Positions 34,811 through 43,717 of a stretch of DNA of 54,034 nucleotides are shown in pieces. The stretch's first letter is position 1, and each line of letters begins with the position of its first letter. The position numbers and the translations under genes were made by a program. This DNA comes from Micromonospora sp. U21 (GTDB taxonomy: Bacteria; Actinomycetota; Actinomycetes; Mycobacteriales; Micromonosporaceae). The stretch is taken from assembly GCF_018070045.1 (NCBI RefSeq), contig NZ_JAGPYK010000039.1, positions 1 to 54,034 on the forward strand, written 5' to 3'. A model generated the notes under the pieces. That model was not told where the DNA came from. It made no database searches and worked only from the letters and a program-made list of their open reading frames with translations.

Positions 34811-34921
34811 ATGCCGCTGACCAAGTTCAGCGATTGTGGACGTGCTCCCCGATCGACCGATGCGGCTGCGGGAGCCAGCGTTGGTGCCAATCAAGGTACT
34901 GGGCCGGCACGGGTGCGGCTG
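34811..34921 (+). repeat. Dispersed repeat, copy D first part
   Basis: Matches the first ~110 bp of copies B and C (GCCGCTGACCAAG, GTGCTCCCCGATCGACCGATG, GCTGGTGCCAA-like). It breaks off at about 34921 and resumes at 35621, so a ~700-bp block with one gene interrupts it. Confidence 0.7.
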
Positions 34922-35141
34922 GCGTGTTCGGGTGATTAGTCGGCGCGGTTCAGCGTGACGGCGCTGTGCGCAGGGGTGCTCGCCCACAGTGCTCGCAACG
35001 TGGGGTAGCGCTGCATCTCCCACTCCGCTTCACGTGCCACGCACCACGGCAGCGCCGCCAATGCAGCGCTGCACCTGCATCCTGACGTACCCCCGGAAGT
35101 GGGGGGACCCGCTGTCGTATCCCTGTGGTGAAGTGCGTGCC

Positions 35142-35606
35142 ATGGGTGTGCTGTACGACTACTTCCGGGCCAAGGACGACGCTGCGGCTGTCAGGTTGAT
35201 GAAGGATTTCGAGGGCGGACCGTTCGCTGTCAGCCGCGGCGGCATAGCTGTGGATGCGGTTGACCTGAAGGGCATCGAGCCGACGGTGACCCTCGGCAAG
35301 CTGGTGAGCCTCGTTCGACAGGTCGACTGGGATGTGAGCCTGGTCGACCTTGAATTGTTGTGGAGCGGGGACGAGCAGGACGGGCCATGGCTGATGTCGC
35401 TGGACCGGGCCGCGCGGGACACCCTCGCCTCTATCAGCAATGCCCAGGTGCGGGAGTTGTCGGCGCAATGGGGGCGGATCGAGGAACTGGCGTGGAGTGG
35501 GCCACTGTCTGACGACGAGATGCTGCCTGTCATTGAGAAGGTCGCCGCGCTTGCTCAGCGCGCGCGAGACGCGGGCGAGGATCTGTATTGCTGGTGCTGC
35601 CTGTGA
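35142..35606 (+). CDS. Uncharacterised protein inserted in repeat D
   Basis: 154 residues, MGVLYDYFRAKDDAAAVRLMKDFEGGPF, then GIEPTVTLGKLVSLVRQVDWD, ending DLYCWCCL. It looks like a small soluble globular protein with a C-terminal WCC. The open frame reaches back to 34989, but ATG 35142 begins the structured part. No family assigned. The gene occupies the block that splits repeat D, so it probably arrived as an insertion. Confidence 0.55.
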   Translation: MGVLYDYFRAKDDAAAVRLMKDFEGGPFAVSRGGIAVDAVDLKGIEPTVTLGKLVSLVRQVDWDVSLVDLELLWSGDEQDGPWLMSLDRAARDTLASISNAQVRELSAQWGRIEELAWSGPLSDDEMLPVIEKVAALAQRARDAGEDLYCWCCL

Positions 35607-35620
35607 CCTACAACGGGGCG

Positions 35621-35776
35621 GTGCCGGGCACGGATAGGGGGAGCAAGCTGGGAGCAGCAGGGTGCCCTGAACGGCCCTGAACTGCGCCCGACGGCATCGA
35701 ACGGCACCCAACTGCACCCACCCCTGCCTGCGGCTCCACGTTTACCCAGGTCAGAGCGGGTGCGGCGTCCTGTTTC
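35621..35776 (+). repeat. Dispersed repeat, copy D second part
   Basis: Carries the double GGGAGCA motifs and the five 10-bp units at 35667-35716 (CTGAACGGCC, CTGAACTGCG, and so on), then GCGGCGTCCTGTTTC. It ends abruptly against a tRNA-3'-end-like sequence. Confidence 0.75.
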
Positions 35777-35782
35777 ACACCG

Positions 35783-35816
35783 AAGAGGTCACTGGTTCGA
35801 TCCCACTATCGCCCAC
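35783..35816. other. tRNA 3'-end-like attachment site
   Basis: GGTCACTGGTTCGATCCCAC followed by TATCGCCCAC reads like the T-arm and acceptor strand of a tRNA, but there is no 5' half and the T-stem has a mismatch. It lies 75 bp from the stop of a tyrosine integrase, the usual place of attP/attL for elements that target tRNA genes. Confidence 0.55.
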
Positions 35817-35824
35817 GCAGATCA

Positions 35825-35854
35825 AGGCCACTTCCCGAGTTCGGGAGGTGGTCT
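35825..35854. terminator. Terminator downstream of the integrase remnant
   Basis: A 14-bp stem (35825-35838 with 35841-35854, two G-U pairs, two-base loop) is followed by TTCTGC on the plus strand and lies 37 bp past the integrase stop. Confidence 0.65.
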
Positions 35855-35890
35855 TTCTGCTTCGGTACAGCAGTTTTGTACAGCAGTAGG

Positions 35891-36768
35891 TCAGTGGCCG
35901 AGTGAGTCGCCGAGGCGCTTGAGGGCGTCGAGGGTCGCCTTCGACGAGACCTGCGTGTAGATCTCCATGGTCACGGAGAAGCGGGCGTGCCGTTGGATCT
36001 GCATGACGACTCTGGGATGGACGTCGAGGTCGGCGAGCAACGTGGCGCAGGTGCGTCGCGCATCGTGCACGGTGATCAGCATGACTCTCGCCTTTTCGCA
36101 TCTCGTTTGCCAGGAGCGCTGGAAGTTGCGTGGCTCGATCGGTGTGCCATAGCGGGTGGTGAATACGAGATCGGTGTCGTGCCAGGTGTTGCCGGCGGCT
36201 GCTCGTGCCTCGTCCCGTTGCGCCTTCCTGATTCCTAGTGCCGTGGCGCAGATGTCGGGCAGGGGGAGGGTGGCGTCGGATGCCTGGGTCTTGGTGTCGC
36301 GGTGGAGGAGCCGGCCGCGGACCCGTTGCAGCTGGCGGCCGATGGTCAGCTCGCCCACGTCGAGGTCTACGTCCTCCCACGTGAGTCCCAGGGCCTCGCC
36401 CTTGCGTAGGCCGGTGACGAGGACCAGGGCGTAGGCGGCGTAGAGCGGGTCCTGGTCGACGCGGGCCGATTCGAGGAACTTGCGGGCCTCGTCGCTCGAC
36501 CGCGACTTGCCCCGTCGCCGACCGACGGTGGCGAGGGTGACCGGCGCGGCCGGGTTCTTGGTGATGAGGTCTTCGGCTTGGGCGTGGGTGAGGGCGGCTC
36601 GCAGCGCGGCCCGGATGTCGCTGACCGTCCGCGTTGACGGGACGGCCTGGCAGCAGCGGCCAACGGCACAGCAGCGCCGCTTGTCCTTCGGGCGGGCGGC
36701 GTCCTTTCCCTGAGCGCAGCACTGGCAGGTCCGGGCCACCTGGTTGATCCAGGTCTGCACGTCCCGGC
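35891..36768 (-). pseudogene. Tyrosine-recombinase integrase, 5'-truncated
   Basis: Catalytic residues are visible: Arg in VTGLRKGEALGLTW, HDARRT, the second His in QRHARFS, and the Tyr in TMEIYTQVS. A Cys-rich insert (TCQCCAQGKDAARPKDKRRCCAVGRCC) follows the SAM-like domain, as in integrases of actinomycete integrative elements. Similarity to an integrase begins only at about RRRDVQTWINQVA (36768); the N-terminal arm is missing and the frame runs on into a foreign gene. It is presumably inactive. Confidence 0.75.
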
Positions 36769-37094
36769 GCCGGGGGAGACGCCCTCGATCAATTGAGTCG
36801 GCAGCTGTGCCGGGAGGTGGCCTCGTCCAGCGAGTGCCCGGCGGCCAGGTGCGGGCCGAGGTAGATGGCACCGACGACGGTGTTCGGCAGGCTCCAGGTG
36901 TGGTCGACGACGAAGAGCAGGAAGCCCTTCACATCCGGGCGGTACACCCGGGTCGAGGCGATCGCCCGGCCGAAGATCATGCCGGGCAGCAGCCCGAGGG
37001 CCGCGCCGACCAGCAGCCCGAGCGGCCCGCCGAGCCAGCCGCCGAGGGCCGCGCCGGCGGTGTGCGCGATCGCGCTGAGGATCCCGTAGGCCAT
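36769..37094 (-). pseudogene. Glycine-zipper membrane protein, truncated and frameshifted
   Basis: Starts MAYGILSAIAHTAGAALGGWLGGPLGLLVGAALGLLPGM at ATG 37094 with AGGAGGGG upstream. It has DHTWSLPNTVVG and SRHSCRLN, then a stop from a one-base loss near 36790; the other frame continues IEGVSPGAG before the join to the integrase. The family is a secreted or membrane protein of unknown function in actinobacteria. The element evidently recombined into this gene and deleted its 3' part. Confidence 0.65.
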
Positions 37095-37127
37095 GGCCCC
37101 TCCTCGTACCCGAGACGCCACCTCCAT

Positions 37128-37384
37128 GCTGACACCGCTAGCAAGATCATCGTTTCCCCGCCAGGTGGAAGGCGCCGCACGACAGGTGTAGGAGCTATTG
37201 ATCGAAATATTTAACAGTTGTTCGATGATCGGCCGCAGGTCAAACCGTAGCGTCGGGGCAACTCAACTCGCACGGACTGATTACGGAAAGTAATCGCCGG
37301 GCGAGCGGCGCGAATCACCGCGGCGGGCCGCCCCCCGGTGGTCGTGAGTAGGCGCTCCACGTTGCCAACCCCCGAGGAGTAGCT
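37128..37384. other. Upstream region of the M36 peptidase gene
   Basis: Contains an AT-rich stretch with a split inverted repeat, ATCGAA (37201-37206) and TTCGAT (37221-37226), around ATATTTAACAGTTG. It is a plausible promoter or operator for the downstream secreted peptidase. No other gene seen. Confidence 0.35.
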
Positions 37385-40207
37385 GTGCCGCCGAACAAAC
37401 ATCCGTCCCGTGGCCGCCGTCCCGCGGCCTTGTTGTTGTCCACGACTCTTGTTGTTGCTCTGACCTCGCTTCCGACGTCGTCCGCTTCGGCGGCTCCGGA
37501 GGAGGGTGCGGCGAGGTCGAATCCGATCTTTCTGACTGGTCCGAACGAGGGGACGCCGGACAGCATCGCGATCGACTATCTGCGGGCGAACCCGGTGCAG
37601 TACGGCGTGACCGACGCCGACCTGCGTGATCTGGCGGTGGCGTCCCGCTACACGAGTCGGCACAACGGTGTGACGCATGTGAACCTGGCGCAGCGGTACA
37701 AGGACCTGGAGGTCTTCGGTGCCACGGCGACGGTGAACGTCGCTCGTGACGGCAGTGTGATCTTCGGGGGTGACTCGCTGGTGTCGGGTCTGTCGGAGAA
37801 GGTGTCCGGGACCGCGTCGCTGGACGCCGTGCAGGCGGTGGAGGCGGCCGCGAAGGGCCTGAAGCTGGCCAAGCCGAAGAATCCGCGGGTGGTGAGCCGG
37901 GCCGGTGGTGCGGCGAAGCGGACCGTGGTGTCCGGCAGTGGTATCTCGGAGCAGCCGATCCCGGCGAAGCTGGGGTGGCAGCCGACCGATGAGGGGCTGC
38001 GCCTGGCGTGGCAGTTGGTCATTGACGACTCGTCGGCTGCGCACCTGTGGAACGCGGCGGTGGACGCCCGGACCGGTGAACTCCTCAACGCCGACGACTG
38101 GACCACCCACGAGCACGTCGACGAGCTGTCCGGCACCCTGAGCCAGGTGGAGGGTCGGACGTTGCCGGCCGGCGCCAGCGGCCTGGGCACCCGCAACCCC
38201 GCGCAGGACGGATCGAGCTACCGGGTCTACGGCTACCCGACGGAGAGCCCGAACGACGGGCCGCGCACCCTGGTGACCAACCCGGCGGACGGCACCGCGT
38301 CGCCGTACGGCTGGCACGACACCGACGGCGTCCCGGGCGCCGAGCACACCACCACCCAGGGCAACAACGTCCACGCTTACCAGGACCAGGACGTCAACAA
38401 CGCCGCGGACTTCGGCAGCCGCCCCAACGGCGGGGCCGGTCTGAGCTTCGACTTCCCGCTCGACCTCGCGGAAAACCCGCAGAACTACCGGGACGCGGCG
38501 ACGGCCAACCTCTTCTACTGGAACAACATCATCCACGACGTCTCCTACCTCTACGGCTTCGACGAGGCGTCGGGCAACTTCCAGGTCAACAACTACGGTC
38601 GCGGCGGCGCGGCCGGCGACTACGTGCGCGCCGAGGCCGCGGACGGCAACGGCACGAACAACGCGAACTTCTCGACGCCGGCGATGGACGGCACGGGTAC
38701 CCCACGGATGCAGATGTACCTGTGGCCGGGCAACCAGTTCGGCGCTCAGAACCAGGTCGTCGTCAATGGCGTCGGTTCCTTCGACGCGTCGTGGTCGCGG
38801 TTCAGCCCGGCGCTTTCGGCGGCCGGCCGGTCCGGCCAGTTCGTGTACGGCGGCACCGGCTGTACGGCGGACGCGTACCCCGGCACGCTGCCGAGCGGCG
38901 ACTGGATCGCGGTGGTCGACGGCGGCACCGCCGCCTGCAGCTACCTGCAGCGCACCCAGGTCGCCGAGTCCCTCGGCGCCAAGGCGGTCGTGGTCGCCCA
39001 CAACGCCACCGGGGCCGCGCCGGTGCTGACCGGCGCCATGACGACCGCGCCGGTCACCATCCCGGCGATCGCCCTGACCCAGGCCGACGGCAACGCGATC
39101 AAGGCCGCCATCGCCGCCGGCGACGTCACCGGGTCGGTGCGCAAGCACCCGAACCACCCGGGCATCCGCGACGGCGACCTCGACGCCGGCATCATCATCC
39201 ACGAGTACACGCACGGCATCTCCAACCGGCTCACCGGCGGCCCGACGATCAACTGCCTCACCGGCAACGAGCAGATGGGCGAGGGCTGGAGCGACTACTT
39301 CGCCGTCACCACCCTGCTCGACCCGAGGCTCGACACGGCCGACGGTCAGCGCGGCCTGGTGCCGTACGTCCTGTTCCAGGAGAACCGGAGCGGTAACGGT
39401 CTCCGGCCGCGGCCGTACTCGCGCAACATGGAGGTACAGCCCTTCACGTACGACAGCATCAAGACCGGCGGTTGGCTGAACGGCACCTCCCTGGCCGCGC
39501 CGCACGGCATCGGTCACGGTTGGGCGTCGATCCTCTGGGACATGACCTGGGACCTCATCGACAAGCACGGGCTGAACCCGAACGTCTACGACTCCTGGGA
39601 GACCAGCGGTAACAACCTCTCCATGCAGCTCGTGATCGACGGGCTGAAGATGCAGGGCTGTGGCCCGGGCTTCGTGACCGGTCGCAACGCCATCATCGCC
39701 GCGGACGCGGCGTTGACCGGTGGCGAGAACGCCTGCACGCTGTGGGCGTCGTTCGCCCGCCGCGGTCTGGGTTACAGCGCGGTGCAGGGCACCACGAACC
39801 GGGACGACAACACCGAGGCGTTCGACACGCACCCGTCCTGCCGGGGTGACTTCACCGAGCTGGCCGCGCAGCCGGCGCTGAACGAGGTCGACGCGGGTGA
39901 CGCGGTGCCGCTGCGGTTCAAGCTGGCCGCCAACCGGGGTCTGGACATCCTAGCCAGCAACTCCCCGTACTCCCGGCTGGTGGACTGCGACACCCTCAAG
40001 ACCGTCAACCCGGACGGGCCGATCACGCCCCGGCCCACGCCGGTCGCGGCGCAGACCCCGGGCGGGTCCGCGATGACCGTCGCCGCGAACGGCCAGTACC
40101 TGTACCCGTGGAAGACCGACCCCGCCTGGGACGGCACCTGCCGCGAGTTCGTCCTGACCCTCGACGACGGCTTCCAGCACCGCGCCTACTTCAAGTTCAC
40201 CAGCTGA
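37385..40207 (+). CDS. Secreted M36 (fungalysin-family) metallopeptidase
   Basis: 940 residues. The signal peptide RRPAALLLSTTLVVALTSLPTSSASA is followed by an FTP/PepSY-like propeptide (about 50-280), then the M36 catalytic domain with zinc site HEYTHGISNRLTGG and downstream GEGWSDYFAVT supplying the third ligand. A protease-associated (PA) domain is inserted before the HEXXH (about 440-600; AVVVAHNATGAAPVLTGAM). GAGGAG lies five bases before GTG 37385. It is an extracellular endopeptidase made as a zymogen. Confidence 0.92.
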   Translation: MPPNKHPSRGRRPAALLLSTTLVVALTSLPTSSASAAPEEGAARSNPIFLTGPNEGTPDSIAIDYLRANPVQYGVTDADLRDLAVASRYTSRHNGVTHVNLAQRYKDLEVFGATATVNVARDGSVIFGGDSLVSGLSEKVSGTASLDAVQAVEAAAKGLKLAKPKNPRVVSRAGGAAKRTVVSGSGISEQPIPAKLGWQPTDEGLRLAWQLVIDDSSAAHLWNAAVDARTGELLNADDWTTHEHVDELSGTLSQVEGRTLPAGASGLGTRNPAQDGSSYRVYGYPTESPNDGPRTLVTNPADGTASPYGWHDTDGVPGAEHTTTQGNNVHAYQDQDVNNAADFGSRPNGGAGLSFDFPLDLAENPQNYRDAATANLFYWNNIIHDVSYLYGFDEASGNFQVNNYGRGGAAGDYVRAEAADGNGTNNANFSTPAMDGTGTPRMQMYLWPGNQFGAQNQVVVNGVGSFDASWSRFSPALSAAGRSGQFVYGGTGCTADAYPGTLPSGDWIAVVDGGTAACSYLQRTQVAESLGAKAVVVAHNATGAAPVLTGAMTTAPVTIPAIALTQADGNAIKAAIAAGDVTGSVRKHPNHPGIRDGDLDAGIIIHEYTHGISNRLTGGPTINCLTGNEQMGEGWSDYFAVTTLLDPRLDTADGQRGLVPYVLFQENRSGNGLRPRPYSRNMEVQPFTYDSIKTGGWLNGTSLAAPHGIGHGWASILWDMTWDLIDKHGLNPNVYDSWETSGNNLSMQLVIDGLKMQGCGPGFVTGRNAIIAADAALTGGENACTLWASFARRGLGYSAVQGTTNRDDNTEAFDTHPSCRGDFTELAAQPALNEVDAGDAVPLRFKLAANRGLDILASNSPYSRLVDCDTLKTVNPDGPITPRPTPVAAQTPGGSAMTVAANGQYLYPWKTDPAWDGTCREFVLTLDDGFQHRAYFKFTS

Positions 40208-40231
40208 GCCACAGCACCGATCGGTGGCGAA

Positions 40232-40268
40232 CGGAGGGAGCGTCCCGGCCAACGGAACGCTCCCTCCG
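40232..40268 (+). terminator. Terminator after the M36 peptidase
   Basis: A perfect 12-bp stem, CGGAGGGAGCGT (40232-40243) with 40257-40268, 25 bp after the stop codon. Confidence 0.85.
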
Positions 40269-40372
40269 GTCCGTCCAGACCCGACCAACCGCGACCGATG
40301 TACGGCCGCGTTGGACGCGGCGACCCGCCGCGTCACCCAGAGTCACCCATCACGGACGACGAGGAGACATCG

Positions 40373-42193
40373 ATGCAGAGACGGACGATGGCGGCGGCGC
40401 TCGGCGTGCTGCTGACCGCGAGCGTCTTCACGGGAGGGGTCGCGGCGGCGGCCCCCGCGACGGCGGCGGAGGCCCCGCCGGAGGGGATCACCCACGAGGA
40501 CAACAACCGGGTCCCGGAGGGCTCGGTCTGGACGGAGCACTACTTCCCGTCGACGGACGGGGTCGAGCTGCACGCCGACGTGCTGCGGCCCGAGGGACTG
40601 CCGGCGGGCGCGAAGACGCCCGTCATCCTCGCCGTCGGACCCTACTTCGGCCACGCCGGGCAGACCGGGCCCGAGGGCTTCACCCACACCGGGCCGTCGG
40701 CACGCTTCAACGACTTCCTCGAGGGCGCCGACCTCTTCGACGAGGGCTTCACGTACGTCATGGTCGACCTGCGCGGGTTCGGCGGGTCCACCGGCTGCCT
40801 CGACAACAAGGGCCCGGGCGAGCAGAACGACGTCCGCGCGGCCATCGAGTGGTCGGCCTCGCAGCCGTGGTCGAACGGCAACGTCGGCATGTACGGCAAG
40901 TCGTACGATGGCGCCACCGGTCTGATGGGCAACAACCTCAAGATGCCGCAGCTCAAGGCGGTCGTGGCGCAGGAGTCGATCTGGACCGGGTACAACTACC
41001 TGTTCTCCAACGGGGTGCCGCGCCCGAACGCCACCGGCACGCCGAACTCCTACAACAACATCGCCACGATGGACCCGCTGGCCGACGACACCTCGCGCTA
41101 CCAGGCCAACGCCCGGTACGAGGAGTCGCACCCCGAGTGCCTCAGCGAGAACATCGCGGACAACTACGAGCCGGACCCGAACGCCCCCTTCTGGCAGGCG
41201 CGCGACATGGCAGCCAAGGCCGAGGGCACGACGACTCCGCTGTTCGTCACGGCGGGCTTCATCGAGAACAACACCAAGCCCGAGGAGATGGAGGAGTTCC
41301 TCGAGAACCACGTCGGCCCCGAGCGCGGCTGGCTGGGCCAGTGGGACCACGTGCGCGGCAACGACCGCGTGTCCGACGGACGCCTGGCGATGGGCCGCGA
41401 GGGTTGGTTCGACGAGGTGATGAGCTTCTACGACCAGTACCTCAAGGACGAGGAGCCGACGACGACGTACCCCACTTACTCGATCGAGGACAACCTCGGC
41501 GAGTGGCGGGCCGAGCCGACCTGGCCGACCCCCGACCGCCGCATCACCGTGGCGCTCGGCAACGGCACCTACGTCGACGACGGCGGCGCCGCGGGCGTGC
41601 CGTACGCGTCGTCGCCGTCCACGCTCGCCCTCCCGAAGAGCTACGGGCAGTGGGACATGGAGAGCGCCCCGAGGCTCGAGGGGCTCGGGGCGACGCGCAA
41701 GGCGGCCTCGCCGTCGGCGTCGTCCGACGCGGCCTCCGCGGAGCCGGCGTCGAGCTACCTCGTGTGGTCCGACGTCGTGCGGCAGGAGACGCGGCTGACC
41801 GCCACGCCGCGCGTCGAGCTCACGGCTGGTGCGGCGGGCAACGTCATGGTCAAGGTGTGGGACGTCGCGCCCGACGGCACGGCGGTGATGTTCGACGAGA
41901 ACGTGTCGCTGGTCGAGAAGGGCCGGGTCGGGTTCGACCTCAAGTCGACCGACTGGACGCTGCAGGCCGGGCACCGGCTCGCGGTCGAGATCGGCTCGAT
42001 CACGACCGGGAGCTGGCGGGACACGCCGTCGGGCGCCACGATCAGCGTGACCGGCGCCGTCCTGCGGCTGGCGACGGAGAGCACCGCGGACGACGTGCCG
42101 ACCGCGGGGGAGCGCTCGCCGTTCCTCGACAGCTACATCCAGGCGTACACGCGCACCTTCCCGGAGCCGGGCACGCCGACATTCCGACTCTGA
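40373..42193 (+). CDS. Secreted Xaa-Pro dipeptidyl-peptidase / CocE-like S15 hydrolase
   Basis: 606 residues. Signal peptide MAAALGVLLTASVFTGGVAAAAPATAAEA. Alpha/beta-hydrolase core with nucleophile motif MYGKSYDGATG (Ser), oxyanion Tyr region, AGFIENNTKPEE in the acid position (Glu/Asn where Asp is usual) and His in GQWDHVRGND. A C-terminal jelly-roll domain (PepX_C; VMVKVWDVAPDG, HRLAVEIGS) closes the protein. GAGGAG precedes ATG 40373. It may act with the upstream M36 enzyme in degrading extracellular peptides. Confidence 0.88.
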   Translation: MQRRTMAAALGVLLTASVFTGGVAAAAPATAAEAPPEGITHEDNNRVPEGSVWTEHYFPSTDGVELHADVLRPEGLPAGAKTPVILAVGPYFGHAGQTGPEGFTHTGPSARFNDFLEGADLFDEGFTYVMVDLRGFGGSTGCLDNKGPGEQNDVRAAIEWSASQPWSNGNVGMYGKSYDGATGLMGNNLKMPQLKAVVAQESIWTGYNYLFSNGVPRPNATGTPNSYNNIATMDPLADDTSRYQANARYEESHPECLSENIADNYEPDPNAPFWQARDMAAKAEGTTTPLFVTAGFIENNTKPEEMEEFLENHVGPERGWLGQWDHVRGNDRVSDGRLAMGREGWFDEVMSFYDQYLKDEEPTTTYPTYSIEDNLGEWRAEPTWPTPDRRITVALGNGTYVDDGGAAGVPYASSPSTLALPKSYGQWDMESAPRLEGLGATRKAASPSASSDAASAEPASSYLVWSDVVRQETRLTATPRVELTAGAAGNVMVKVWDVAPDGTAVMFDENVSLVEKGRVGFDLKSTDWTLQAGHRLAVEIGSITTGSWRDTPSGATISVTGAVLRLATESTADDVPTAGERSPFLDSYIQAYTRTFPEPGTPTFRL

Positions 42194-42201
42194 GCAGCGG
42201 T

Positions 42202-42239
42202 TCAGGACCAGCGCACGCCAGGGCGTGCGCTGGTCCTGA
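42202..42239. terminator. Strong terminator after the S15 hydrolase
   Basis: A perfect 16-bp stem (42202-42217 with 42224-42239) with a six-base loop. It also faces the minus-strand SMI1 remnant, so it is probably bidirectional. Confidence 0.88.
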
Positions 42240-42265
42240 CACCTCCGGATATCCTCTCGTCAGTG

Positions 42266-42700
42266 TCAGGAGAGGCTGCCGCGTTGCGGTGGTTGGATCC
42301 CTTGCCACCTGGTGTCTGGCTCATAGTGGTCGAGCACGTCCATGAGCATCGGACCACAAGGGACGACTTGGTTGTCATGCCGGGGCAGCACGAACACGCC
42401 TCTGTGCTGGTGCGCGACGATCTCGTCTCCAGTATCCGTGTCACCAGTCGGGACGAGCAGCGGGATATCACCCAGCGCGAGCGTCTCCTCGCCCCAAGCC
42501 CAATACTCTGCCCACATCGCCCGGCTCGACGCCACAGATCGCCAGTCGTCGCCATCATTGATGGTTGAGGGGGGCGAGACCCGCACCAGGTTCGCAGTAG
42601 GTTCCCTGCCCGAGCGTTGTCACGAACTCCTCGTACCCCGCCGGCACTCCAGCCCAGCGCGCATTCCAGTTCGCGAACCGAGTCCCGCGTAGACGTGTTC
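42266..42700 (-). pseudogene. SMI1/KNR4 (SUKH) family protein, frameshifted and truncated
   Basis: The downstream frame encodes DDWRSVASSRAMWAEYWAWGEETLALGDIPLLVPTGDTDTGDEIVAHQHRGVFVLPR, a SUKH-type C-terminus. The upstream frame encodes FANWNARWAGVPAGYEEFVTTLGQGTYCE, the usual N-terminal part. The two join through a frameshift near 42595, and a stop precedes the first part near 42700. SUKH proteins are commonly immunity proteins against polymorphic toxins. Confidence 0.6.
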
Positions 42701-42754
42701 AGAGTTGCGCGCAGAAGTAGCAGGTCATCCAGCCAAGATGATGACTGTCCCGAA

Positions 42755-43285
42755 TCACCGACACGCGCGGACTGGATGAGCGGCTTCGGCCGGAGTGTCG
42801 TAGTAACCCGGCCTGGCTACCAGGACAGAGTTGAAGTAGTAGCCCTGGGGCTCCTCCGGGTCGTCAGAGACGAACGCGCGCCACAAGGACAGGAGGAGAT
42901 CCGGCGCGACGAAGCAGCCCTCCTCGTCTTCGTCCGGTACTACACGAGTATGCCGTCGGAGCCGCTCGACTACCTCTAGAGCTGGAAGCCCGAAGACATC
43001 AACGCCGCGATAGCGGACGACGTCCAGCTCGTCCGGGCGATCGAGCTGGACTGCGTTCACCCGCCCGCCGACGCCGGTATCGACCCCAATCCCGAGGCCG
43101 CCAGGCCGATGCGCGTAGAGCGGGCCAGCAAGCTCACCGAGCTGAGCAAGGGCAGACCGGGCGTGATCGAGCGCCATCCCCAGGCGCAATGGGCCAACCC
43201 CGTCGGGGGGCTCCAACTCGAAGTCCACGCGGCCATGCTCCCACTCGGTCGACCGGAGGCCACTGACGGTTGCCTCATCCAGCAC
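42755..43285 (-). CDS. Uncharacterised protein, immunity-like context
   Basis: 176 residues with a beta-rich, acidic character: RVDFELEPPDGVGPLRLGMALDHARSAL, then EEGCFVAPDLLLSLWRAFVSDD and GYYFNSVLVARPGYYD. No family recognised. It lies directly upstream of the SMI1/KNR4 remnant on the same strand, suggesting an orphan immunity cluster. Start GTG 43285. Confidence 0.55.
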   Translation of the reverse strand: MLDEATVSGLRSTEWEHGRVDFELEPPDGVGPLRLGMALDHARSALAQLGELAGPLYAHRPGGLGIGVDTGVGGRVNAVQLDRPDELDVVRYRGVDVFGLPALEVVERLRRHTRVVPDEDEEGCFVAPDLLLSLWRAFVSDDPEEPQGYYFNSVLVARPGYYDTPAEAAHPVRACR

Positions 43286-43477
43286 CGATGAGCTTGGATT
43301 TGATCATCTAATCTAGTACAACGCCAGTACAGATGAGCGCCACGAGAGAAGTGAAACGTCGAGAGACGCTGACGCCTCCGGCCGAGCTCAGAGCGTCGAT
43401 AGGTCCGTTCCAGGTCGACCCAGAGCCCACAGGCGGCTTAGGGGTTCAAGTCCGCGTCACCGTCTCGTGCCGGGCTT
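43286..43477. other. Intergenic stretch
   Basis: Holds a TTAGGGGTTCAAGTCCGCG sequence at about 43438-43456 that recalls a tRNA T-loop but cannot form a proper T-stem. Nothing else recognised. Confidence 0.35.
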
Positions 43478-43668
43478 CTACGAATTCCTGCCGAGGGGTT
43501 CGCGCCACCAGTGTTCGTGGCCGCCGAGTCGGCCGAGCTTGACGGTGCGGTCTCGGGTGTACAACAGCGCGAGGAACCTGTTGCCCATGAGTAGGTGCTC
43601 GTACGAGACCTGGGCGATGATGTCGGCGACCGCCTGCGCCCATGCCGGATCGGCTCTGAACGGTTTGT
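43478..43668 (-). pseudogene. C-terminal fragment of an unknown protein cut by an IS3 element
   Basis: The minus strand reads FRADPAWAQAVADIIAQVSYEHLLMGNRFLALLYTRDRTVKLGRLGGHEHWWREPLGRNS-stop, about 60 residues of well-formed protein sequence. The upstream part is lost where the IS3 left end begins near 43668. The rest is not found beyond the element's other end. Confidence 0.5.
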
Positions 43669-43717
43669 TCCGCACCGGGTTTGATGGAGACATCGAAACC
43701 TGGGAGGAACACCAGTA

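Noticed and set aside
37211..39832. 870-codon minus-strand frame opposite the M36 peptidase
   Set aside because: Arg/Val-rich shadow of a clearly recognised secreted peptidase.
43434..43460. Sequence resembling a tRNA T-loop (GGGGTTCAAGTCC)
   Set aside because: No matching T-stem, acceptor or anticodon arm can be folded around it.
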